Positions 7,943-15,366 of a stretch of DNA of 64,000 bases are shown here, piece after piece. The translations under genes and the position numbers were made by a program. This DNA is from SZUA-35 sp964351995. GTDB taxonomy: Bacteria; Actinomycetota; Acidimicrobiia; Acidimicrobiales; SZUA-35. Position 1 is the stretch's first letter. Each line of letters starts with the position of its first letter. The DNA is taken from NCBI GenBank assembly GCA_964351995.1, contig CAYGQE010000025.1, positions 1-64,000 on the forward strand. The letters are read 5' to 3'. The notes under the pieces are model-generated. The model saw only the letters and a program-made list of their open reading frames with translations, was not told the origin of the DNA and made no database searches.

Positions 7943-9904
7943 ATGAGCTACACACAGTTCGAGCAGCACACCCAGAACCTCTCCACCGAGGCACCACTGA
8001 TCTCCGTGATCATCCCGGCCTACAACGAGATCGACCGCATCGTGCCGACGATCGCTTCGGTGGCCAGCTACCTCTCCAGCAAGGATCTCACGTTCGAGAT
8101 CATCGTCTCTGACGATGGATCGACCGACGGGACCGCAGCTCGCTGCCAGAAGCTGCCGCTCGAGAACTTGACGGTGCTCGACCCGGGTCTCAACCGAGGC
8201 AAAGGCGCTGCAGTGCGTGAGGGCGTGCTGGCTGCCGCTGGCGAGCTCGTGCTGGTGACCGACGCAGACCTGTCGACACCGATCGAAGAGATCGACCAGA
8301 TGATCGACGCCCTCTTCGAAGCCGAGGTGGTCATCGGATCCCGAAGCGTTGTCGGATCCGACGAGAGCGACAAGCCTCTCGTCCGTCGGACACTCAGCGC
8401 TGCATCCCGATTCGTGACCCGCCGTGCTTTGGGCATCGACATTCGAGACACCCAGTGCGGGTTCAAGCTCTTCCGCCGAGAAGCCATCCAGCGCCTTTTC
8501 ACGATGCAACGCATCGACGGCTTCAGCTTCGACGCCGAGGTTCTCTTCCTCGCCAATCGGCTGGGAATGCGGGTGACCGAACTCCCCGTCCGTTGGATCG
8601 ATGCACCCGGTTCGAAGGTGAGAGCTTTCCAGGACACGGTGTGTTTCCTGAAGGACCTCATGATGGTCCGACTTGCGGCGCTGATGGGCCGCTATTCCAC
8701 AGAGCAGACCACCGGGCACGCCGGAAGCGGCCGACAAGGACCGGGCCTGCGAATCGCTCTCGTCACTGCGGTACCGCCGTCGACCGCAACGCTGACCGAG
8801 TACGGACAGCACCTCACGAATCACTTAGCTCATGTCGACGACGTTGCCGAGGTCATCGTTCTTGCTGAGGACTCTCACGGACTTCCCGCCATTCCCTACA
8901 AGTGCAGCGTGGTGCCAGCCTGGACGTTCGACTCGGTCCTGTCGATGCCTCGCATCGTGAAGGCCGTGTTGTCGAGCCGACCGGATGCAGTGATGTTCAA
9001 CATGCATTTCACTTCGTTCGGAGGGAAGAAGATCGCAGCAGCGCTGGGGCTCATGACGCCGGCAGTGCTCCGAGCGTTGGGTATCCCGACCGTCGTGCTG
9101 CTCCACAACCTCGTGGACACCACGGATCTCGATGCAGCCGGCTACTCCTCGAGCCCCGTCCAAAAGCGCATCCTGCAGTGGATTGGACGCATGCTCACTC
9201 GAGTCGTGCTTCGTGCCAATCACGTCTGCACGACAATGCCGGGCTACGTCGACATCCTGCGGGACAAGTACTCGGCAGAAAACGTGAGCCTCACGCCCCA
9301 TGGCTCGTTCGAAGTGGTCCCACTCCCCGCCCAGTGGACCGGCCCTCGACGGATTCTCGCCTTCGGCAAGTTCGGTACGTACAAGAAAGTCGACGAGCTC
9401 ATCGAGGCCTTCCGTCTCCTGAAGGAGACCGACGGGTACGAAGACGTCGAACTTGTTATCGCCGGCACCGACAGCCCGGTCACGCCTGGCTACCTCGCCG
9501 AGGTCCAAGCTGGCTGCGCTGATCTGCCCGACGTTCACTTCACCGGCTACGTCGCCGAAGATGACGTCGAGGCCCTCTTCGTCGAATCCAACGTCGTCGT
9601 CTTCCCCTACACCGCAACGACCGGCAGCAGCGGGCCGCTGCACCAGGCCGGTTCGTACGGCCGTGCTGTGGTCGCTCCGGAACTCGGTGACTTCATCGAA
9701 CTCATCGAAGACGAGGGCTTCGAGGCCGCTCCGTTCGAACCAGGATCACCTTCCTCGCTGTCCTCAGCTCTCGGCGATCTCCTGTCGGACCCAGACCGCT
9801 GCGAAGCCATGGGCCGTCAGAACCATGCGGCCGCCACGGGTCTTCCACTGGCCGACATCGTCACCTGGCATGTCGCCCACCTCCGTGCAGCAATCGCCCG
9901 ATGA
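7943..9904 (+). CDS. Fused GT2-GT4 glycosyltransferase
   Basis: 653 residues carrying two glycosyltransferase domains. Residues 1-240 are a GT2 fold like dolichyl/polyprenyl-phosphate mannose synthase: SVIIPAYNEIDRI, VSDDGSTDGT, LVTDADLSTP (DxD-like) and TQCGFKLFRREA. Residues about 255-653 are a GT-B glycosyltransferase family 4 enzyme, with a C-terminal nucleotide-sugar half (ILAFGKFGTYKKVDELIEAF, then VVVFPYTATTGSSGPLHQAG). No membrane helices are evident. TTG at 7934 is a possible earlier start. The fusion suggests a polyprenyl-phosphate-linked sugar step coupled to a second sugar transfer, perhaps in glycan or glycolipid synthesis. It overlaps the next gene by 4 bp. Confidence 0.85.
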   Translation: MSYTQFEQHTQNLSTEAPLISVIIPAYNEIDRIVPTIASVASYLSSKDLTFEIIVSDDGSTDGTAARCQKLPLENLTVLDPGLNRGKGAAVREGVLAAAGELVLVTDADLSTPIEEIDQMIDALFEAEVVIGSRSVVGSDESDKPLVRRTLSAASRFVTRRALGIDIRDTQCGFKLFRREAIQRLFTMQRIDGFSFDAEVLFLANRLGMRVTELPVRWIDAPGSKVRAFQDTVCFLKDLMMVRLAALMGRYSTEQTTGHAGSGRQGPGLRIALVTAVPPSTATLTEYGQHLTNHLAHVDDVAEVIVLAEDSHGLPAIPYKCSVVPAWTFDSVLSMPRIVKAVLSSRPDAVMFNMHFTSFGGKKIAAALGLMTPAVLRALGIPTVVLLHNLVDTTDLDAAGYSSSPVQKRILQWIGRMLTRVVLRANHVCTTMPGYVDILRDKYSAENVSLTPHGSFEVVPLPAQWTGPRRILAFGKFGTYKKVDELIEAFRLLKETDGYEDVELVIAGTDSPVTPGYLAEVQAGCADLPDVHFTGYVAEDDVEALFVESNVVVFPYTATTGSSGPLHQAGSYGRAVVAPELGDFIELIEDEGFEAAPFEPGSPSSLSSALGDLLSDPDRCEAMGRQNHAAATGLPLADIVTWHVAHLRAAIAR

Positions 9905-10359
9905 CTGCCTCGACGACCCAGCTGGTGTCCTCTGCCTCGCCACGCAACGCCGGAGAGACACACTCCCTGATGATCCACACAGCTTGGCTCCTCGGCTGGT
10001 GCGTGAACTCGATTGCCTTGTTGGCCGCCGGGTTCTTCTTCGTGGGTGTCAACGAATCGCTCTCTGCGATTGCGCTGTCGCTCGCACCTGTCACCGTCAT
10101 GGCGGCGACGGCGGTGCTGATCACCGCAGCAGCCCTGCGCCAACCCACGCTTGCCGCCGCTTCGTTGGGTGCGCTCATCTGTTCGATGCTGATGGCGACA
10201 TCGGCCTATGGCGCTCTGAACAATGAGCCGTGGCCATCGGAACGCGCTGCTGAATTGTCCTCGGACTCCGTTTCAGACCTCGCCCACATGGACGACATCG
10301 ACGATTGCGAACGATCGAGTAAGCGAGCTTCAGCCGGGGGGTTTGCCTGCCGATACTGA
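9901..10359 (+). CDS. Small membrane protein, unknown
   Basis: 152 residues. Three hydrophobic stretches (about 26-48, 55-80 and 85-105) predict three transmembrane helices, followed by a ~45-residue polar tail. The ATG overlaps the stop of the glycosyltransferase (ATGA), so the two are probably co-translated, and it may be a membrane partner for that enzyme. I recognise no family. Confidence 0.6.
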   Translation: MTASTTQLVSSASPRNAGETHSLMIHTAWLLGWCVNSIALLAAGFFFVGVNESLSAIALSLAPVTVMAATAVLITAAALRQPTLAAASLGALICSMLMATSAYGALNNEPWPSERAAELSSDSVSDLAHMDDIDDCERSSKRASAGGFACRY

Positions 10360-10389
10360 AGCGAGGTACCCGACGGGAGCGCAATCCAC

Positions 10390-11100
10390 ATGTCAGTCGA
10401 GAAAACGAGGGTGCTCGTGGTGGAGGACACCGTCGAGTTCCGACAGATCATCGAAGCGATCTTCGAGCGCGAAGGCACCTTCGATGTCACAACCAGCGCC
10501 GACGGGCTCGAGTCGCTGGACATCGCCCGTGCGATGAACCCTGATGTCGTCATTCTCGACATCGGCTTGCCCGGCCTGGATGGCGTCTCGGTCTGTCGGG
10601 AGCTTCGTTCATTCACCGACGCCTACATCATCATGCTCACCGCTCGTGACGAAGAGGTCGACCGCCTCGTTGGACTCGCCGTCGGAGCCGACGACTACAT
10701 GACGAAACCATTCTCGGCCCGGGAACTGGTCGCCAGAGTCCAAACGGTACTTCGACGGCCGCGAGCTGGGATCACCGCTGTCGCACCCCAACCGTCCGAC
10801 GACATCGTCGAAGAGTCCGACATCCGGCTCGACCGACTGGCCCGGGAGGTGACGCTCGACGGCGAGCGGATCGAGCTCACCAAGATCGAATTCGACCTGC
10901 TCGAGACGCTGATCAGCCGCCCCCACATGGTGTTCTCACGTCAACTGTTGTTGGAGACAGTCTGGGGCGACGAGTGGTACGGCGACGACCACATGATCAG
11001 CGTGCACGTGGCCAACCTTCGCAAGAAGCTCGATCGCCGCGGCAAGAAGCACATCAAGACCGTCCGAGGCATCGGCTACCGGTACGCCCGAAACGCGTGA
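10390..11100 (+). CDS. OmpR/PhoB-family response regulator
   Basis: 236 residues: receiver domain (about 1-120) with acidic pocket VVEDTVEF, phospho-acceptor Asp in VVILDIGLPGLDG, Thr in MLTARD and Lys in YMTKPFSARE, then a winged-helix effector domain (about 135-236) ending KTVRGIGYRYA. It is convergent with the H-NOX/kinase operon, 15 bp away. No kinase follows it directly, so the neighbouring kinases on the other strand are its likeliest partners; this is inference from position only. Confidence 0.92.
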   Translation: MSVEKTRVLVVEDTVEFRQIIEAIFEREGTFDVTTSADGLESLDIARAMNPDVVILDIGLPGLDGVSVCRELRSFTDAYIIMLTARDEEVDRLVGLAVGADDYMTKPFSARELVARVQTVLRRPRAGITAVAPQPSDDIVEESDIRLDRLAREVTLDGERIELTKIEFDLLETLISRPHMVFSRQLLLETVWGDEWYGDDHMISVHVANLRKKLDRRGKKHIKTVRGIGYRYARNA

Positions 11101-11115
11101 GCGGCACTCCCTCAG

Positions 11116-12021
11116 TCAAGGTTGCTGAGGTTTCGCCAGGGGCAGTTCGACGCTGATCGTTGTTGGCGTCTGCTCACCGATCTGAATGCAACCGCCGATG
11201 CTCTCGGCGATTCGCTTCATCAAGACGAGTCCGAGCCCCGCCGATTGATCGGCCCGTCGCTCCAGGTCATCGCTCACGCCGAGAGCGTCCGCCCTCCGTT
11301 TCGTTTCGGCATCGATGCCGGGGCCTGCATCCTCGACGTCGATCGCGACCGTGTCCGCCCCAACCATACGAACTCGCACGTTCACCGGTCCGGGCGAAGC
11401 ATGCTCGACCACATTGGAGAACAACTCGGCGAACAGCAGCGACAGCTCAGCAGGAGCACAGATCCAGCGATCATGCGATCCGGCGATCTCGAACATCGGG
11501 AGCTGACCGGCAAGGAGGAGCGGCCGGTGCCACTGCGTTTCGATCCCTTCCAACACATCGCCGAGGCGATGCACTGGAGCTCCTTCGGCAAGATCAGCAC
11601 CATCGACTTCGGCGAAGATCAGAAGTTGTCGAACCAACCGATCGATGCGATGGGCCGAGCGAAGAGCGGAGGCGTGCCACGACGCCTGGTGATCTTCAAA
11701 GTCTGCATCGCCCAACAACTCGAGCATGCCGACAACACCGTTCAGCGGGGTCATGAGGTGATGAGACATGTGCGCAAGGAACGCGGTCTTGCCTCGATTC
11801 GCAACGTTGGCCAGTTCCAGCGCCTTGTCGAGCTGAACAGTGCGTTCCAAAATGCGGGCATCGAGCTCGTTGTTCGCGAGGTACAGCTCGCGAAGACCGT
11901 CTTCTGCGATCCGCTCTGCTTCCAGTCTGGCGCTTCGCTCCCTGACAACCCGGCGCTCCAGCATGGTGATCTGTTCAAGGAGCTCAGGCACCGTGAGCTC
12001 TTCCGAAGCGGACTCGCTCAT
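11116..12021 (-). CDS. Soluble histidine kinase of the H-NOX operon
   Basis: 301 residues without transmembrane segments. An N-terminal coiled coil (about 10-75, ITMLERRVVRERSARLEAER and following) leads to a HisKA-like H-box, FLAHMSHHLMTPLNG. The phospho-acceptor His is kept, but the usual following Glu is His (SHHL in place of SHEL), which could alter phosphatase/phosphotransfer balance. HATPase_c: N-box LFAELFSNVVEHA, G1 VEDAGPGID, G2 SAGLGLVLMKRIAESIGG. The ATG overlaps the stop of the H-NOX gene by 4 bp, as in HnoX-HnoK pairs, so gas-controlled kinase activity is likely. Confidence 0.85.
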   Translation of the reverse strand: MSESASEELTVPELLEQITMLERRVVRERSARLEAERIAEDGLRELYLANNELDARILERTVQLDKALELANVANRGKTAFLAHMSHHLMTPLNGVVGMLELLGDADFEDHQASWHASALRSAHRIDRLVRQLLIFAEVDGADLAEGAPVHRLGDVLEGIETQWHRPLLLAGQLPMFEIAGSHDRWICAPAELSLLFAELFSNVVEHASPGPVNVRVRMVGADTVAIDVEDAGPGIDAETKRRADALGVSDDLERRADQSAGLGLVLMKRIAESIGGCIQIGEQTPTTISVELPLAKPQQP

Positions 12022-12557
12022 GCCGATGCAGTCACCGAGAAGACAACACCTTCGCTGAATGGGGTCTCCTCATTCGCGATCGGAACCACGTCGAGCGCCA
12101 GGTCAAATCGATCACCGACGGCGGTCAGCAGACCCTCGGCAAGAGCTCCGAGGTCACGGCTCGACCGGTAGTTGACCAAGAGGCGGTCGTCGCGGCGCTC
12201 GCATTCGAAGACGGGCGGCATTGATCCTGGGTAGAGCTTCAAGACTTCGGGGTGGATGATGCTGTTCACCTGTTCGATGAATGTGAAAGGGTCCGGGGCA
12301 TTCGTGACACTTTCCGGCACCCGTTCGCTGAGTTTGTCGAGCGCACGCCGGCCGACGATGCGCAGCAGCCCTGGGCGATCCTGGCCCAGGGCCTGGCATC
12401 CAGCGGCGAGAATGCTCTCGAGCTCGTGATCGTCGTAGTTGCCGAGTGCGGTGTACGCCCCGTCAAGACGGGCTTCAGCCAAAAGATGATCCCAGGTCGC
12501 CGCATCGAACATGTCCGTGACGACCTCTTCCACGACGTTGAAAATGATGCCCTTCAT
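12018..12557 (-). CDS. H-NOX haem-based gas sensor
   Basis: 179 residues, the standard stand-alone H-NOX length, starting with the classic MKGIIFNVVEEVV. The proximal haem ligand is His102 in SIIHPEVLKLYP, and the propionate-binding YxSxR motif is Tyr130-Ser132-Arg134 (VNYRSSRDL). The position matching the distal Tyr of O2-binding H-NOX (Tyr140 in the Thermoanaerobacter protein) is Leu/Ala here, which suggests NO/CO selectivity rather than O2 binding (inference). It sits between two histidine-kinase genes with 4-bp overlaps on both sides, implying tight co-expression. Confidence 0.93.
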   Translation of the reverse strand: MKGIIFNVVEEVVTDMFDAATWDHLLAEARLDGAYTALGNYDDHELESILAAGCQALGQDRPGLLRIVGRRALDKLSERVPESVTNAPDPFTFIEQVNSIIHPEVLKLYPGSMPPVFECERRDDRLLVNYRSSRDLGALAEGLLTAVGDRFDLALDVVPIANEETPFSEGVVFSVTASA

Positions 12558-14428
12558 GTTCCTACCTTCAGTTGATCGAACTCTGTTGTCAGTGCTTCCA
12601 TCGTCGCGTCTGCTGTCTTCACGAGATCCTCGAGCAGTTCATCGTCGACAGACTCCAGCCCTCGGACACACTTCTCGATCCTCCTGGCGAGCTCACTGAG
12701 AGAGCTGGCCCCGACGATCGAGCTGGTGGAGGCCAAGACATGCGCTGCGCTCTCGACCGATTCCGGGCTCTCAGCTTCCACAATCCGACCGACTCGGCCT
12801 TTGAGTTCCACGAGATAGGTCGAGACAATCGACGCCACGAGGTCGACGTCACCGAGGTTGTCGAACAGCTCTTCAAGCGCCGTTCGCTCGATCAGTGCGG
12901 ACTGATTGCCGGCGCCGAGGCTCAACGCCTCGACCCCAGCCGTCCAGCGAATCAAGACACGGCGGAGTGTGTCGAGCCCGGCTGGCTTGGAGACATGGTC
13001 ATCCGCTCCTGCATCGAAGCACGCCTCGATGTCGGCCGCCATCGTGCGAGCGGTGAGTGCGATGATCGGCACCCTGCCTCGGTTCGCGTCGAGCTCTCCG
13101 GCGCGGATGCGACGAGTCGTCTCCAGGCCGTCCATCCCGGGAAGGTGCCAGTCCATCAAGATGGCGTCGAAGCGCGTCGTCTTGACGAGCTCCAACGCCT
13201 TGAAGCCGTCGCCCGCGATCTCGAAGGTGAACCCAACAGCTTCGAGCTGCGCCGATGCCAGGAGCTGATTCTCGACACTGTCTTCGACGATCAGAATGTG
13301 GCCGCCGACCGGCGAGGCGGTGGTTGATGCAACAGGCGCCCATTCCTCGATCGAGGGTGGGTGAGCAGTTTCGAGGGGGACGATCAACGAGAACGCCGCA
13401 CCGCTCGGGGCCACGTTCTCGACGGTCAACGATCCCTTCAGGGCGTGTGCGAGACGGCTCGAGATCGCGAGGCCAAGACCAGCCCCCGACTCAACGCGAG
13501 AGAATCGAACGAACGGCTCGAAAATCGTCTGCAAGCCGGCTTCAGGAATGCCTGGTCCCGAGTCAGTCACACGGAAACGGATGGCGCCTGCATCGACAAC
13601 GTCGACGTTCACGCTGATCGAGCCTCGTTGCGTGAACTTGACAGCGTTGGAGGCCAGGTTCACCAAGATCTGGTGGAGACGCCCTTCATCTCCACTGAGA
13701 TGGACCGGCACCGAATCATGCACATGCACGTCGAGGTCGAGCCCCTTGCTGCGAGCGGATGCAGCGACAGTCTGACGAACTCGATCGACCAAGGATCGGC
13801 TGGAGAACACGACCTCGTCGATCTCGAGCTTTCCGGCGTCGCTCCGACCAATGTCGAGGAGATCATCGGTCAATCTGGTGAGGCTTCTCGCCTCTCGAAG
13901 GATGGAGGCAGCCTGTTGTCGGTGCTTCATCGGGATCGGTGCGCTGCTCAGGAGTTCGCTGGTGCCCGCGATCAAGTGCAACGGATTCCGAAGCTCATGG
14001 CTCACTTGTGAAACGAATCGCGCTCGGAGCTCTGCTTGCTCTGTTGCCTCTTGCATCGACAATGCAAGGTATTCCAGCAGGTCGTGTTGCTGCTGAATGT
14101 CTTCGATCACACCAACGACGTACGACGTTTCGCCCATCTTGATGAGGCGTGCAGTGAGACGAGCCCAGAACACCGAGCCGTCGGCGCGGACGTATCGCTT
14201 GTCGATCGAGCCCGGATCCTCATCGCGGAGGACACGCTCGATGTACTCCTTGGTGGCCTGTCGATCCTCGGGGAGCGTCAGAGACTCGGAATCGAGTTCG
14301 ACACCCGACTCATACCCAAAGAGGGAGAAGAACCGTTCGTTCGCTGCAACCTGGTTCAGGTCGAGGTCAAGGACCGAGTATGCGACCGGAGCGAGTTGGA
14401 AGAGCGGATTCGAGGTGATGTCATCCAT
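12554..14428 (-). CDS. Hybrid histidine kinase PAS-HisKA-HATPase-REC-Hpt
   Basis: 624 residues, no transmembrane helix. Approximate order: PAS (1-115, ending YVVGVIEDIQQQ), HisKA with phospho-His in FVSQVSHELRNPLHLIAG, HATPase_c (NLASNAVKFT, DSGPGIP, GAGLGLAISSRL), receiver with phospho-Asp in ILMDWHLPGMDG, and a C-terminal Hpt domain with likely phospho-His in SAAHVLASTSSIVGAS. It is therefore a complete phosphorelay up to an external regulator. ATG 14428 is preceded by GGAAAG; an earlier in-frame Met at 14473 is less likely. Overlaps the H-NOX gene by 4 bp. Confidence 0.92.
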   Translation of the reverse strand: MDDITSNPLFQLAPVAYSVLDLDLNQVAANERFFSLFGYESGVELDSESLTLPEDRQATKEYIERVLRDEDPGSIDKRYVRADGSVFWARLTARLIKMGETSYVVGVIEDIQQQHDLLEYLALSMQEATEQAELRARFVSQVSHELRNPLHLIAGTSELLSSAPIPMKHRQQAASILREARSLTRLTDDLLDIGRSDAGKLEIDEVVFSSRSLVDRVRQTVAASARSKGLDLDVHVHDSVPVHLSGDEGRLHQILVNLASNAVKFTQRGSISVNVDVVDAGAIRFRVTDSGPGIPEAGLQTIFEPFVRFSRVESGAGLGLAISSRLAHALKGSLTVENVAPSGAAFSLIVPLETAHPPSIEEWAPVASTTASPVGGHILIVEDSVENQLLASAQLEAVGFTFEIAGDGFKALELVKTTRFDAILMDWHLPGMDGLETTRRIRAGELDANRGRVPIIALTARTMAADIEACFDAGADDHVSKPAGLDTLRRVLIRWTAGVEALSLGAGNQSALIERTALEELFDNLGDVDLVASIVSTYLVELKGRVGRIVEAESPESVESAAHVLASTSSIVGASSLSELARRIEKCVRGLESVDDELLEDLVKTADATMEALTTEFDQLKVGT

Positions 14429-14528
14429 GACGAGCTTTCCGAAGGTGACGCTTCCATCGGCCCAAGCGAACAAGATCTGAGAATCTCGATGTGATCGAGC
14501 GTCCCGAGAATCATCGAGTCGATCGAGA

Positions 14529-14798
14529 TCATCGGAGAAGCGTTCCGATCGACACCAAGCTGAGAGCTCGGCAGGCTTGCTGGCCCTCGGGTTCGAGGAA
14601 CCGGAAGCTGCCGGCCTGCTGCCGAACTCGGGCGGCCCCGTCGACGATGACAGCTATCACCGCTGGATGAAGAGCGCTCACCTGGGTGAGATCGAGTGTG
14701 ACGTCACAGCGCCAGCCGTCGCAGGCCGCAGCGAGTTCAGTACGCAACTCGAGCGCCGCAAGCGGGCCGAGTTCGCCTTCGCGACAGATGGTGATCAT
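14529..14798 (-). CDS. STAS-domain protein (short)
   Basis: 89 residues that form one STAS (anti-sigma-factor antagonist-like) domain: CDVTLDLTQVSALHPAVIAVIVDGAARV matches the beta3-alpha2 region. The canonical phosphorylatable Ser/Thr (DSSG in SpoIIAA types) is replaced by ALHP, so kinase-controlled switching of the usual kind seems absent. Overlaps the preceding STAS gene by 4 bp, and the hybrid kinase gene starts 100 bp downstream. Confidence 0.75.
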   Translation of the reverse strand: MITICREGELGPLAALELRTELAAACDGWRCDVTLDLTQVSALHPAVIAVIVDGAARVRQQAGSFRFLEPEGQQACRALSLVSIGTLLR

Positions 14799-15154
14799 GC
14801 GGCCATTCCGAGCATCTCGTTACCGAACAGCATGGATCCGTCAGGAACCTCGAGCACGAGCTCGAGCGCAATGCGCAACGTGGTGCTCGATGCGACCCGG
14901 AACCGTGTGCCGGCCTCGCTGGCGCGATCCGAAGCGGCCACCAGCGCGTTGATGCCGGCCTGATCGACATGCATGACTTCCTGCGCGTCGACGAGCAGGA
15001 ACGAGATCCCAGCCGCAACCATGTTGTCGACGATGTCTTCGAACAATGCCACCTGGTGGACGTCGAATCGACTCGGCAGCGTCACAAGCTGAGGTGAGCT
15101 GGCGACCGGGTTGCTGGTGCTGACGCCTTGCTCGAAGAGATCGATGATGGTCAT
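14795..15154 (-). CDS. STAS-domain protein, first gene of the signalling operon
   Basis: 119 residues. A ~25-residue N-terminal extension precedes a STAS domain (LVTLPSRFDVHQVALFEDIV, LLVDAQEVMHVDQAGINALVAA). The phospho-acceptor position reads HVDQAG, again without Ser/Thr at the usual place. The next STAS gene starts within its stop codon region (ATGA). Likely role: protein-protein switch or scaffold within the STAS/kinase/H-NOX operon (inference from context). Confidence 0.78.
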   Translation of the reverse strand: MTIIDLFEQGVSTSNPVASSPQLVTLPSRFDVHQVALFEDIVDNMVAAGISFLLVDAQEVMHVDQAGINALVAASDRASEAGTRFRVASSTTLRIALELVLEVPDGSMLFGNEMLGMAA

Positions 15155-15353
15155 GTTGGGTGCCTTTCAGCGTTGGTGATTGTGATGTGGGACCCGGTGG
15201 GTCTCGACTGCTTGGATGTCATCATCGGCGAGCCATCTTCAGGCGAGGCCTAGGGAATCTCAAGACTTCCTCAAGGTGCGAAATCGCGGCGCGTGCAACG
15301 ATCGATTCGATCCGCTCGATGGACCTGGCCGGCTCATTCCCAGTGACGATCGC

Positions 15354-15359
15354 TAGCGT
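15354..15359 (+). promoter_or_regulatory. Candidate -10 box for leaderless glpD
   Basis: TAGCGT lies 7 nt before the GTG at 15367. No Shine-Dalgarno is visible ahead of that start or of the upstream in-frame ATG at 15319. Confidence 0.4.
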
Positions 15360-15366
15360 TGCCTGG

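Noticed and set aside
7745..8824. Minus-strand open frame opposite the glycosyltransferase
   Set aside because: Antisense to the GT2 domain; no motif or ribosome-binding site, and it would overlap two well-supported genes.
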